A DNA stretch of 64,000 nt. Origin: Vicugna pacos. Its lineage: Eukaryota; Chordata; Mammalia; Artiodactyla; Camelidae. This document shows positions 44,791 to 57,560 of this stretch, piece after piece. The notes under the pieces are model-generated. The model was given only the letters and a program-made list of their open reading frames with translations, was not told the DNA's origin and did not search any database. A program made the position numbers and the translations under genes. How positions within the stretch are numbered: the first letter of the stretch is position 1; the number at the start of each line of letters is the position of its first letter. The stretch covers positions 3,844,001 to 3,908,000 of the forward strand of contig NC_133018.1 of the NCBI RefSeq assembly GCF_048564905.1, read 5' to 3'.

Positions 44791-45219
44791 CTTCTTATGA
44801 TCTGAGGTCTGTTACTATGAGTGAATTATTTGAATTTAAACTAAAGCCAGAACTGCTCCTTGTGTACTGGATCCAATTAGTTCTTGTTTGTTCAAGGACA
44901 TTCTAGCAGATCTCTTAGTCCTGGGTTAACTTTTCTGTTTCTCCTGATTGTTCCTATCAGCAAACAGACTTATTGTGATGTCACCTCTCATTAAAAATCC
45001 ATCTTTTGGTGGCATATCCCCTCTCTGCTTTTTTGATATTTGCTTGTTGTTACAGGAAAGTGTCTCCAGAGTTGGCCATATTTGCTATTTTAAATTCTCC
45101 TGTTTTCCTTTAAATCCACTCTTGTCAAGGTCACCGATAAATTCCACAGTTTTTAACTCAGTAGTCGGTTTTTAGTTTTTATTGTATTTGATCAATTGGC
45201 AGCATTTATCAGAGTAGTT

Positions 45220-48200
45220 CATTTCCTCTTTGGATAGTCACATTGTTTTGAAATAGATCTCTAGACCTTTTCATCTTACAAAACTGAAACTCAATACCCA
45301 TCCCATTAAACAACAAACTCCTCTTTTCTCTCTCCCTCTAGGCCCTAGTATCCACCATTCTGCTTCCTTTTTTTTCTTTCTTTTTTTTCCCCTTTCTTTC
45401 TTTTCTATTGCTTTAACTACTTTAGATATGTCGTATAAGTGGAATCATACGGTATTTGTCTTTTTTATGACTGGCTTATTTCATTTGCATTATGTCTTCA
45501 AGGATCATGCATGTTGTAGCATGTGGCAGCATTTCCTTTTTTATGGCTAAATAACATTCTGTTGTACGTATATATTACATTTTAAAAAATCATTCATCAG
45601 TTGATGGATGTTTAGATTGCTTCCAATTCTTGATTATTGAAATAGTGCTGCTGTGAGCATGGATGTGTAAATATCTCTTTAAGGCCCCACTTTCATTTCT
45701 TTGGGATTTATATCTAGAAGTGTAATTGCTGGATCATATGGCTCTGTTCTTAATTTTTTAAGGAGCCTCTATACTCTTTTCCATAGTAGTTGATCCATTT
45801 TACAATCCATCTGTAGCATACAAAGATCCACTTTCTGCACATGCTTGCCAACAGTTGTTCTTTTCTTTTTCTTTCTCTCTTTTTTTTTTTTTTTGACAAT
45901 ACTCATCCTAATGGGAGTTAGGTGATCTATTATTGTGGTTTAGATTCACATTTCTCTGATGATTAGTATGTTGAACATCTATTCATATGCTTGCTGGTCA
46001 TTTTATATCATGTTTAGATAAATATCTATTCATGTCCTTTGCCCATTTTGTTTTTGAGTTTGTCTTTTTATTCTGTTATAACAGATCTTTATATATTCCT
46101 TTACATATATGTTATTATTTATGATACATGTGTTGTCCCTTAAAACATATATATGTATCATATACCTATGTGTTCCTAGTCACATATGATTTTAAAATGT
46201 TTTTCTTTCATTCTGTGGGTTATCTTTTTTACTTTCATGATGGTGACCTTTGAAGGACAAAAATTCTTGATTTGAAAAATTTTTGTAATTTTTTCCTTTG
46301 TCTTTTTTTTTTTGGTGTCTTCTCTAAGAAACCATTTACTCCAATTTTCTTTAAATAATTTTTTTAGTTTTAACTCTTATGTTTAGTTCCACAATGATTT
46401 CGAGTTTTTTTTTATATATGATGTGAGCAGGGATCCAACTTCATTCTTTTGCTTGTGGATCTCCAGCATTTGTTGAAAAGACTTCTCTGTTCCCCACAGA
46501 TTGTTTTGATCATCTTGCTGAAAATCAGTTCACCATTAATGCATGGATTTCTTTCTGGACTCTGAATTCTGTCCCATTGCTCTGTTTCCATCCTTATGCC
46601 AGTACCACATTACTTGATTATTGTAGCTTTGTAGTAAGTTTTGAAATCAGAAAAGTATGAACGTTTCAGTTTTCTTTTTCAAGAATGTTTTGGCTCTTCT
46701 GTGTTCCTTGCCTTTCCATTTGGGTTTCAATTCTGTGAGAAGGCTAGCTGAGATTTTGACAGATCAATTGTGAGAGTCATGCCATTTTAACAGTACTGAA
46801 TCTTCTGACGCATGAGTGTGCAATGTCCTTAGATTTATTTAAGTCTTCTTTAATTGCTTTAACAGTGTATTCAGTATAATGCAGTGTTTTCAGTATTAAA
46901 AAGTCTTGCATTTCTTTTGCTAACTGTATTCCTGTATTCTTTTCAGTGTTAATGTAAATGTAAGTGTTTACTTAATTTCATTTTCAGAACATTTATTAGC
47001 ACTGTATAGAAATGTAATTGATTTTTTTGCATTGATTGTGTATTCTGCAACCTTGTTATTAGTTCTAGTACTTGTTTTATTGATCCTTCAGCATTTTACA
47101 TATACAAAATCACGTCATGTCCAATATAGTTTTACTCCTTTCTTTTCATTCCAAATGCTCCTTTCTTTTTTAAACTGCTTTTTTCTTGCCTGATTGCACT
47201 GATATATATTGAATCAGAGTGGTAGAAGTAGACATCCCTGTCTTGTACCTAGTCTTAGAGGAAAAGCTTCCAGTCTTTCAAGATAAGTGTGATGCTAGCT
47301 GTGAGTCTTTTACAAATACGCTTTGTTTGATTAAGAAAGTTTCCTTCTGGAGGGGTGGGAGTATAGCTCAGTGGTTAAGTGCATGCTTAGCATGTGTGAG
47401 GTCCCGGGTTCAATACCTAGCACCTCTTATTAAATTAAAAAAAAGAAGGAAAGAAAAAAAATTTTTTTCCTTCTGTTCCTAATTGTTAAGTGTTTTTCCC
47501 CACAGTCTTGAAAAGGTATTACATTTAGTCAAATGCTTTTTCTGCAGGCAGGTATGTTTTTTGTCCTTTATTATATTAAAGTGTATAATATTTATTGATA
47601 TTTGTAGAATGAACTAACTTTCCATACCTCCATAAATCTCACCTGGTCATGGTGTATAATTTTTTTAATACGTTGTTAGATTTTGTTTGTTAGTATTTTG
47701 TTGAGGAATCTGGCCTCTATATTCATAAGGGATATTGGTCTATAGTTTTGTGTGTATGTGATGTCTTTGTCTGATTTTGGTATCAGAGTAGTACTGGCCT
47801 AATAGAATGAGCTGGAACATTTTCTCTCCTCTTCTAGTTTTTGGAAGAGTTGATAAAGGGCTGGCGTTAATTTTTCTTTAATCATTTTGATAGAATTAAC
47901 CAGGGTAGTCATCTGATCTTGGGTTTCCCTTTTGGAAATTTTTTTGATTACTAATTCAGTGTCTTTACTTGTTTTGGATCTATTCATATTCTGTTTTTGT
48001 TTTTGTTTCCTTGAGTCAATTTGATAGTTTGTGTCTTTCTAGGAATTTGTCCATTTCATCTAGGTTATCTAATTTGTTGGAGTAGAATTGTTCATAGTAT
48101 TTCCTTAATTGTTTTTTGTATTACCTTTCTGTGTGGTTGGTAGTAATATATTTTATTTTGAAAAATAATATATTGAGGTGAAGCTTACATAAATCAATAA

Positions 48201-49440
48201 TTTTTAAGTGAACAATTCAGTGGCATTTGAAATGTTCACGATGTTTCATATCTGCCTCTGTCTAGTTCCAAAACATCCCCATCATTTCAGGGTTAAACTC
48301 TTTACCTATTAAGCAGTTTCTCTCCATTTCCCCTCTTCCTTATGCTGGCAACCACTAGTCTATGCCTAGATTCTGTAGATTTATCTACTCTGGATATTTC
48401 CTGTAGATGAAATCATACAATGTGTGACCTTCTCTGTCTTGCTTCTTTAGCTCACTTTGCGTGTTTTCAGGGTTTATCCAGGTGGTAGCATATATCAATA
48501 TTTCATTGCTTTTTTACTTGAATGTAAATTTAAAACTTTTTTATTGAGGTGCAATGATTCAGTATTTGTATGTGTTGTGAAAAGATCCCCACAATAAGTA
48601 TAGTTAACATCTATCACCATATGTAGTTACATTTTTTATTTTTTGCATGTGATGAGAGGTTTTAAGATGTACTCTTGGTGATTTTCAAATATGTGATACA
48701 GTATTATTATAGTCACCATGTTGTGCATGACATCTCCATGATTTATTTATTTTATAGCTGGAACTTTGGACCTTTTGATCCCCTTCACTGATTTTGCCCA
48801 CTTCCCCAATCCCCTGCCTGTGGCAGCCACCAGTCTGTTCTCCCTATGAGCTTGTTTTTTTATTTGTTTGTTTGTTTGTTTAAGTTCCACATGTAAGTGA
48901 GATCATACAGTATTTGTCTTTCTCTTCCTTATTTCACTTAGCATAATGCCCTCAGGGTGTGTTCATGTTGTTGCAAATGGCAAGATTTCATTCTTTCTTA
49001 AGGCTGAATAAAATAGTCCATCGTGTATATATACCACATTTTCTTTACCCATTCATCTATCATTGGTCACTTAGGTTGTTTCCATTTCTTGGCTGTTGTA
49101 AATAGAGCTGCAGTCCTGCAGTGAACATGGGAGTGCCTTCATACCTTTTATGGTTGGATAATGTTCTGTTGTGTGTGTATACCAGTTTATCCTTGCATCC
49201 ATTGATGGGCATTTGTGTTATTTTCACCTTTCGGTTATTGTGAATAGTGCTGCCATAAACATGCATGCACATTACACATACTTACTTGAGTACCTGTTTT
49301 CAGTTCTTCTGGGTATATACATAGAAGTGGACTTATGTGGTCATGTGATAATTCTGTGTTTAACTTTTTAAGGACTTGCCAAACTGTTTTCCACAAAAAT
49401 CTTGATTTTTACAAGCCTTTGATTAATTTTCAGGATCTAA
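45220..49440 (-). mobile_element. Large block of old L1 sequence in ZNF280B intron
   Basis: Minus-strand L1 ORF2 and 3' text over about 4.2 kb: CATTCTGTGGGTTATC, CTGAAAATCAGTTCACCATT, GGAATTTGTCCATTTCATCT (48.05 kb), then 3'-UTR text GTAAGTGAGATCATACAGTA and GGCTGTTGTAAATAGAGCTGC. Pieces overlap in content, so two or three insertions are joined. A SINE sits at 47.35 kb. No open frame longer than about 90 codons. Confidence 0.75.
47349..47462 (+). mobile_element. Camelid tRNA-derived SINE, copy 6
   Basis: GAGGGGTGGGAGTATAGCTC, AGTGGTTAAGTGCATGC, GGTCCCGGGTTCAATACC, CACCTCTTATTAAAT and an A-rich tail, inserted in L1. Confidence 0.92.
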
Positions 49441-49444
49441 AAAA

Positions 49445-50100
49445 CTTGATTTTGACAATTTTTGCTGGTGTTTTCTTTGTTTTTATGAAGGAATGGATAT
49501 TGTAGTTTCCTTATTCCATTATTTCCTCTAACAGCACCTTGTTGCTGGCATTTAACAAATTGACATTGTCATGGTTTTTGGTTTTTTTAGTTGTCTTTTT
49601 TTGTAGTCCTCCACAACCTCTCTTTAAATCATTCACCAGTCACCTGATACTTCTAAACCCTTTTCAAATTCTCAGTGTTAGGGAGAGAACTTGCCTCTGA
49701 ATTAATGGGCCACTTTTAGGTTGAACTCCCACCCTACTCATATCTCCTTTGTGGATTCTTCTGACTAAAATGCTGCTCTGCTCTCGGGAGGAAAGGAAGG
49801 AAAAGGGAAAGTGGCTGAATTTCTCTCTGACCTGGGAGAAGATCCCATGTAGTACTCTAGCCACACTGTTCTGAGAAAAGGCTTCCACAAACTATTGGTC
49901 CCCGTGATGAGACCTGGCCACAGTCATCCTCCTGAATCCCAGGATTGCAGGGCTCTCACATTCGCTATAACAGTACACCTCAGTAGCCCTCCGGACTTGA
50001 AGAAAATTGATTATTTCGCAAGTATGAGCATTTCCTACCATTTTCCTCACCCTACCTTCATTTGCTGAATTATTTTTATCTCCTTCTGGATAATTATTTT
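49445..50100. other. ZNF280B intron, unassigned
   Basis: No clear repeat family or exon. Confidence 0.35.
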
Positions 50101-50104
50101 CCTT

Positions 50105-50570
50105 TAATGAATATTTGAGTGCTTATTGTATGCCAGGAGTGTGCTTGGCACTTGGGAGAAATCAGACAAAACAGTAAACAAAACAGACATAAACAAACTG
50201 AAAAACAGAACAGAACTTCTTCTGTGGAAGAAACTAACATTCAGGGGAGGAAGAAAGTCAATATAATAAATACGTCATTCTTTTGTGAAATACAAGGTGA
50301 TGTTATGAAATTAGAAAGAATGTCATAGAGCAGGGTCATAGGATTGAATGTTGGATAAGTAGGAGTGTTATAATTTTAGATAAAGTGATCAGAGTGAGTC
50401 TCTTGGAATAGGTAGGTTTGGACATGGACTTGAAGGAGATAGAAGTAGCATCTGCAAGACAAGCATTTCAGGTGGAGACTGAAGGGAGCAGCAAAGAAGC
50501 TGGACTGGAGTGAATGACTGTTAGACTAGAGACAGAAGAGGTCAGAGAGGCAGTAGCAAGAGTGCAGATT
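50105..50570 (-). mobile_element. L2 relic
   Basis: Reverse L2 3' end: TTGAGTGCTTATTGTATGCC, AGTGTGCTTGGCACTTGG, AACAGTAAACAAAACAGAC, then GACTTGAAGGAGATAG and CAAGCATTTCAGGTGGAG further on. Confidence 0.7.
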
Positions 50571-50579
50571 GTGGTGACG

Positions 50580-51575
50580 TTCTGTAAGTCCTTACCTTTT
50601 CTCTCAGTCCATTCTGTACGGATAGTCTTGTTTTTTTTTTTTTGGACAAAGAACAATCCTGGTTTAATAGTTGTTCCCCTCCTAGACCACACTCCTTTAC
50701 CTTCTTGAGCTTATTTATGGAAAAAAAATTGTTAAAAATATTTATGAAAAAGTCATTTTTGTTTTGCTTAGTTGCCCTGGGATGGAATGCAGATGTTTAC
50801 GGCAGTGTTAAGGATCCTGTTAAGCTCCAGTTTCCCCTATGGATCTGTGTTTAATGGGCATTAAATTCTAAGGCAGCAAGTGTGTTGGGTTAGTGGAGTA
50901 GAGGGAAGGAGGATTGTTGGGGAAGGGACTTGAATGCTCTGGTAGGGAGAAAGTAAGGGGGTTGGGACAAGAATTCAGAGGAGCAGTAGTGGGGTGACAA
51001 GAGTCAGGGGCAAGGAAGGATGGTGAGGGTAGGTACTAAGAGGAGTATTAGTGGCATAATCTCAGGAGGTTAACTCAAGAGGGACTGATGCTTGAAAAAG
51101 CTGCTGTGTGGCTGTTAGAAAACCCATTTAAAGGGCCATTGTTTAAACACACAAGGATAACCTGGAAGATAGGTCATCACCCACTGTCCTTTCAGCTTTC
51201 TTTGGAGTGAAACCTCATTGGCTCCTCCCACAGCCCTTGGCACTTCCTAGGTGGGACATATGAGTGATTTTTGAGGACTCATCCCTTAGATCTAGTAGGT
51301 CTTGACATGTCCAACCTCCCCACTCTGATATCTCAAGATTCTGGTAAATGGTAGAAAATAAGGATACTAGCAGATAAGTGATAAGAAAATTCCTGTGGTC
51401 TGTTGTTCTAGATGAACTCATTCCTTAACTTATTTGCTTTATGTCTGATTCTTTCTGTACTCTTAACTTTTCATCTTGAATGATAGTTTGGATGAAAAGT
51501 TAATCAGTATGGTCAACAGCTAAAAATTCTTCTAAGATCAGTTGGGTGAAAATCCAGCAATGTTATTGGAACCTA
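50580..51575. other. ZNF280B intron, unassigned
   Basis: Poly-T at 50629-50643; otherwise nothing recognised. Confidence 0.35.
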
Positions 51576-51579
51576 GTTT

Positions 51580-51900
51580 ATTTTTTTTTAAACAATCGAC
51601 ATTTATTCCCCATACTTTTGAAGGCTGTAAAAGTCCAAGATTAAGGTGGTGGCTGATTTGGTTCCCCAGGCTGGTTATTCCACCTTCCTGCTGTGTCCTC
51701 ACCTGTGGGAGCTGTGAGAGATGGAGAAGTAGGCTCTGTGATGCCTCTTCTTGGCATGACTCTTTCAGTCATGAGGGCCTTCATGACCTTATCTAAACCT
51801 AATTACCCTCAAAGGCCCCGTCTTCTAATACCATCACTTTGGGGGTAGGGGTTCAACATAAGAATTCTGGCACGGACAGAGTTCTCAGAGTAGATTGATG
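51580..51900. mobile_element. Old interspersed repeat, family unresolved
   Basis: AAGTCCAAGATTAAGGTGG, CCTTATCTAAACCTAATTAC, AAGGCCCCGTCTTCTAATAC, GGGTTCAACATAAGAATTC. The same family recurs at 61.43-61.70 kb. Likely an old LTR- or MER-type repeat. Confidence 0.5.
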
Positions 51901-51954
51901 AACACATGAAATTAATGGAGCACTATCTGCTCTACAAATAGAGGTTCTTGTTAA

Positions 51955-52680
51955 TGAGAGTTACTATTTATTAATTCATTTAACAAATTCTGTGTTTGTT
52001 GAGCTCCTGTGCTGTGCTAAGCACTTTGTGCTGATGATACAGCAGTCAACAAGACAATTCCTGCCCTTGGAGTTAACATTTTACTGGATAGACAATAGAA
52101 AATAATCAAGATAAATGATGTTTATAACATATTAGATGACGTTAAAGACTTGAAGGTGGAAGAGAAGGGAAGAGATATCGGGAATGTGAATTAGAGGTTA
52201 GCTGGAATATTTGAGAACTCTCTGAGGAGGAGGCTTGGAATAGAACCCTGAAGGTTGTGAGAGGCCAGCCATGGAGGTATCTGAATGATGGTCATTCATG
52301 TTAGAGGAACAGCAAATACAAGGGCTCTAAGAAGGGTAAAGTGTTTAGTTTTTAAAAAATAGCAAATTGGTAGTGTGGTTAGAATGAAGTAGATGGGGGA
52401 GGGGAGTATGAGGTAATAACAGGACAGTATGTAAGGTTAGAAGTGTGGTCTTACAGTCATTGGAAGGATGTGACATTTTACTAAGTGAACCAGAAAGGCA
52501 TCGGAGGGTTTGAGCTGAGAAGTGGTATAATCTAATTTGTTTGAATAGCATCACTTTGCCTGCCATGTGGAGAAGAGTCAGAGGTGGAGTGAGGGACAAA
52601 GCACTGTTGGATTTAAGTTTAGTGGGGAAGTCAGGATGAATTAGAGGGAGAAATTTAGTAGACATCAGTGAATGGATTAT
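51955..52680 (-). mobile_element. L2 relic, longer copy
   Basis: Reverse L2: TTGTTGAGCTCCTGTGCTG, TGCTGATGATACAGCAGTC, TTCCTGCCCTTGGAGTTAAC, then GAACCCTGAAGGTTGTGAG, GGAACAGCAAATACAAGGGC and TGAGCTGAGAAGTGGTATAA. Long colinear match in content and order. Confidence 0.7.
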
Positions 52681-53019
52681 AATTAAGTCTTGAGATTATC
52701 AAGAGAGTTCATTCTCAATTTGCTAGGCCTGTGCTAAGCACTTGACATGGAGTTACACTGTTTGTTGGCCATATGTAGGTACTTCTACTCTGTTCTTTGA
52801 ATTTGATGCTTTTTTCTATATTAATATTTATGAAATTAGTTTGCGTGACTTAATTGAGATATGTGCATTTAATATAAATTTTATTCCAATTCTACTGCAA
52901 AACATGCCACCATTGAATAGGTGATGCTTTTTAAAAAGAGCTGTTACCTTAAGTCTAAGAAAAAAGAATTTTTGTCTTTAAGATGCAGAAACACATTTAA
53001 AAGTTGTAAATTTTCCAAA

Positions 53020-53370
53020 GAAGATGCAACTGGTGTGTGGCTGACTTAGAACTCCAGCTTAATCTTCTCTGACTCCAAAGCCCATGTTTCTAAACACTAC
53101 GCAATGGTGCCTTTGTAAAAATATTTGTCCTTTACACATATGATTTTGCCTAGTCATTAGTTGCTGGAGTGTCTTTCTTTTTTTTTTTTTTCCAATAGAA
53201 GAGATCTTAATTTGCATATGGCAAAGCTGTGATTCTAGAATTGCATAGACTTGTAATCATGTGTTTTAAGTTTTCATTTATCCTCTTTGACTTTCAGTGT
53301 CCTTACCTGTAAAATAAGGATGTTTATAACCTCCCTAGAGTTTTGGAGAAAATTAGATAAGATACTGAAT
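53020..53370. mobile_element. MIR fragments before the ZNF280B coding exon
   Basis: Two MIR pieces: 53040-53115 (CTCTGACTCCAAAGCCCATG, TTCTAAACACTA) and 53240-53370 (AGTGTCCTTACCTGTAAAAT, AAGGATGTTTATAACCTCC). The second lies just before the splice acceptor, mirroring the MIR upstream of ZNF280A. Confidence 0.65.
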
Positions 53371-53410
53371 TTTTCTGTAATTAACTGATGTGTAGTGTGT
53401 TTGTACTTAG

Positions 53411-55103
53411 GTGGCAGTTTATATAAAGGAAGCACCGGGACTTGTGGCCACACCTTTCAAGAACAAAAAAAATTTAGAAAATGGAGCCACCATGTATGTT
53501 GTGTGAGGAAGAACAAGAGCCAGAACCACAGAAAAGCATAGAAGAAACCAAACCAGTAGATGATGAAGATGCTGAGCTGATCTTTGTTGGGGTGGAGCAT
53601 GTAAATGAAGATGCTGAGCTGATCTTTGTTGGGATGACTTCAAATTCAAAGCCAGTCGTTTCAAACATATTGAACAGAGTTACCCCAGGTTCATGTTCAA
53701 GAAGAAAAAAATACGGTCACTTCAGAAAAGATAATGCTAAGAAATTGCGGCCTGTAAGTCATGTGACACCTACATCAGAAGCAGTGACTGTCTTGCCAGT
53801 TTCTGACTCTGAATCAAGATCAACAGATAGTCCTGTTATTATTGAGCCTTTGTCTAAACCTGATTATAAAAATAATTCACCACAAGTCGTGCCTAATAGC
53901 TCTTTAGAGTTACATTCTCCTTTGATCGCATGCACAAGTTCATTGCAGCATCCAGTAGGAACAGCACTTTCTGCAGGAGGTATGAATAAAAGTCCTCGAG
54001 TATCAGGGCAGCTTTCCACTTCTGAAACAAGTAGCACAAATCCCAAAAGGCCTAAACTCAGTGATGGAATCATAGGGGGACATTCTTTAGCTTTGTCCCC
54101 TTCAGGTATCTTTCATACAGTGACTACTCAGCAAAGCACATCCTCAAACAACGTTCATGACTCATTAAGCCATGTTCAGAATGGAGAAGCTTTTCCAAAG
54201 GACAGTGACCATTGCAAGCCTGTAAGTCCTTTTAGGGAAAATGGACTGCCAAAAACAGACTTTTTGAGCCTAGCAAGTCAAAACAAGATTGTTGAGCCCA
54301 CGAAAGGAAATCTGATTGTATTACTTGATGACTTTTACTACGGACAGCACACTGGAGACGGGCAGCCGGAACAGAAGACTCACACGACCTTTAAATGCCC
54401 CAGCTGCTTGAAAGTTCTAAAAAATGTCAAGTTTATGAACCACATGAAGCACCATTTAGAACTTGAGAAGCAGAAAGGTGACAGCTGGAAAAACCACACC
54501 ACCTGCCAGCACTGTCACCGCCAGTTTCCTACTCCCTTCCAGCTGCAGTGTCACATTGAAAGTGTCCACACTGCCCAGGAGCCCTCTGTGGTCTGTAAAA
54601 TTTGTGAATTGTCCTTCGAAACCGATCAGGTTCTCTTACAGCACATGAAGGACAATCACAAGCCTGGCGAAATGCCCTATGTGTGTCAGGTTTGCAGTTA
54701 CAGATCGTCAGCCTTTGTGGATGTGGAAGCACATTTCAGAACATGCCATGAAAACACTAAGAATTTGCTTTGCCCTTTTTGTCTCAAAATTTTCAAAACT
54801 GCAACACCATACATGTGTCATTATAGAGGACACTGGGAAAAGATAATTCACCAGTGTTCCAAATGCCGACTACAGTTTTTAACTTTCAAGGAGAAAATGG
54901 AGCACAAGACCCAGTGTCATCAAATGTTTAAGAAACCGAAGCAACTAGAAGGATTGCCTCCTGAAACAAAAGTTGTCATTCAAGTGTCACTGGGACCCCT
55001 TCAGCCAGGATCAGTGGAAGTGGCGTCTGTTACTGTGAGCACATCTGATTCTGAACCATCACCCCCCAGATCTAAAAGTAGAATTCCAAAAAAGCCCTGT
55101 TAA
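53411..55103 (+). CDS. ZNF280B: ZNF280B, C2H2 zinc-finger protein
   Basis: CDS 53481-55103, 540 aa in a single exon (human about 543), preceded by the acceptor TTTGTACTTAG at 53410 and 70 nt of 5' UTR. Nuclear zinc-finger factor; the human protein has been linked to p53 levels. The N-terminus has two clean tandem motifs DAELIFVG at residues 30-37 and 44-51, joined by VEHVNE, resembling SUMO-interacting motifs. Then NSKPVVSNILNRVTPGS, a Ser/Thr-rich middle, DDFYYGQHTGDGQPEQKTH and six C2H2 fingers between 306 and 480 (FKCPSC, TTCQHC, VVCKIC, YVCQVC, LLCPFC, HQCSKC), followed by KKPKQLEGLPPETKVVIQVS. Intact, with AT-richer codon use in its 5' half than in the finger block, which nearly equals that of ZNF280A. 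Confidence 0.95.
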
Positions 55104-57100
55104 TTATACTTTCAGTAAATCTGAAGCAAGTATTGCAACCATAGAAACAAAAAATCCAAAACATAACATTATTCAAAAGCATCAAATACGGTGAAACCAA
55201 TGGATCATTTATGAATTTTTTTTAATTCATGAAATACAATGTTGTTTGATCTTAATTTTGAGATGTTATTTTAAAATATATTACCTGGTTTTCATATAAC
55301 TGATTTACCACATAAAAGATGTTTGTGTATGTGTACATGAGAGAAAGAAAAAAGTGAAAACCTATTTATTATTTTGGTATTTCATGCTATTTGTAATTTT
55401 GAAAGCTCTTCTATATATATAGAATCTGTAGAATTTTTTTTAACAACTGAAGTTTATTTTCAGCTTTTTCCATGCCTTGAAGATTTCAGTATTAACTATA
55501 GCCAGAGTGGAATGGCTTTGTCATGGTGTGGTCCTGTGTGCTGCTGAACTCCCAAAAGTGCCTCTGTTGTGCTGACCTGAGATTGCCTGGCTCTGAGAGC
55601 CTGGGTGTGGAAAAGCTGGGGGAGAAGCTGCTGCATCAATGGGGCCCAGAAACTGGGAGTTTAGTCAGTGGAGAGCAGTGACTCCTTGTCCCAGTTGAGG
55701 AAGAGGCATACATTTACCTCAGACTTGGAGCCAAAGCAGAAGGAACACTGTCTCAAGAGTATCTTTACTTAGTCCAGAACATCCCAGGAAGCCAAACCAT
55801 TAAAGTAAAATGCCTGTGTTTGGTGAGGGGACCCTGCAGGCATCAAGCAGGTGCTGTGTATCATTGGCTTCAGATGGAGAAGCAGAGATAATAGAATGGA
55901 GCCTGGTGCCAGTGGACCTCCTGTTGAGTGATCAGAAGGGGAATTTGATTTGGTCCCTCCTCCCTCCCTCCTGGGTGGTCTTTAGTCAGAATGAACTAGC
56001 CACATCTGTTTCAGCCACAGCAGTAAAGGAAGTAAAGGTTCCCATGGAGAAGAAGCCCTGACATCCATAGTTAGAGCTGCCCTGGACCCATAGTTTTAAC
56101 TGAAAAGGGCCAAACACATGGAATCTGTCCAGTTTATGAACTGGGCTAAAATTAGTTCTCTTATCCTTAATCTGGAATAGGGTTGTCCAAGAACAGTAGT
56201 ACAGTGGATAAAAATAGCCCAGGGTGAACAAACCCATTATAAGGCTTTTCCTTATATTTTTCCATGTATATGTATCTTACTCTAATTGAACATGTGAAGT
56301 TTGCAGTTTTGTATCTGCCTAGGACATGAATGTTATTACAGTTAATAGTTATTCTCTTATGTGTATAATTTCCCATTTTATCGAACTAATACTGAGTTTG
56401 GGTCTTGACATACTCAATGTGCAAAATGTCTCATGTCAATAATTATCAGATCTTAGGGTTACTATTCATCATCTACTCTATCCAGCTATCTAATCCATGA
56501 CTATACTATGGGGGAACCTCTTTCCCTGCCACCTCCAAGGCCTCTTTCTCAGAGCTGTGGAGTGCCCTCTGAAAATTGGTTCCTGTACGTCAGCAGCCTT
56601 GGCTGCCTCCGTAGGTTCCTAGAGTTGAGTCTCCGTAGGCGTGTTTTAGTGCCATCTCTTCTTGCTCCACCTCCAACCCAGGTGCCCAGCAGCCTCTGCA
56701 CCACTCAAGGAATCTGGGATCCTGGCTGTAGACTTGTGCCAGGAGAAATCTCTCCTTTTTTCTCTTGCTTTCTCCTCTTTAAAGGTACTTTATCTCTCCC
56801 CACTCCTTTCTTCCCTCCTCAGTCTAGTTAGATTCTCTAAGCTTTCACAAAATGCTGAGAAGTTATGATCATCAAGGGGTTAGCATCCCTCTTAGCACTG
56901 AGGAAGAAGGACTACAGATAACAAAGTTGTTGTGTTTTGTCCATTTGTACATAATTTCCAGAGTGTATTTATTTGCTCAGTGCTTAATGATTGATTTGCA
57001 CTTTGAATGTTTCACTAGGCCTTTCCAGTTAGTTTGCTTGGGCCAAGGCACTTTGCTAAAATTTCAGCTTGAACCCCTTTCTTTAGGTGTAGAAAGAGTA

Positions 57101-57137
<37 letters not shown>

Positions 57138-57340
57138 TCTAGTCTTAGGTGGAAACTTTTGTGTATAAATAGATGTGCAGACTTTTGCATACTTATCTCC
57201 CTTATTCTGTTTCTATGATAAAAATATGAAATGTTTTAGTTCTATGTTTTTGTGGTTGCTTAGTATTATTAACACTGTTACTGTTTGCTCTTTCACTACA
57301 GTGTGCTCCTAAGGAGTACAAGTAGTTATTTATTGCCAAC
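55104..57340 (+). other. ZNF280B: ZNF280B 3' UTR and downstream
   Basis: AT-rich DNA without coding signs; probably a long 3' UTR. No convincing AATAAA near the stop; candidates occur only at about 58.05 and 58.73 kb within repeat DNA, so the transcript end is undetermined. Confidence 0.4.
57096..57135. repeat. (TG)n microsatellite
   Basis: Roughly 35-40 bp of TG dinucleotides with a terminal TATG. Confidence 0.9.
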
Positions 57341-57344
57341 TAAG

Positions 57345-57560
57345 GTTCCAGTGGTATGGCCCCCGACTACCTCCTCTCTACATTCTCCCATGCTACTCTA
57401 CCATTTTCCCCACCGCGCACTGTTTTTGATACACTGGCCTTGCTTTTCAAGCAAATCCCATTTCTCCCAATCCAAAGACTTCGCAACTGCTGTTCTCCTT
57501 AGAATGCTCTTCCTCTGGGCCTGCATGGCTTGCTACCTCGCTTAGTTGTTTGACACTTCC
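57345..57560 (+). mobile_element. L2 relic
   Basis: Plus-strand L2: TACACTGGCCTTGCTTTTC, ACTTCGCAACTGCTGTTC, AGAATGCTCTTCCTCTGGG, with the order of the L2 region upstream of its 3' end. Confidence 0.6.
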
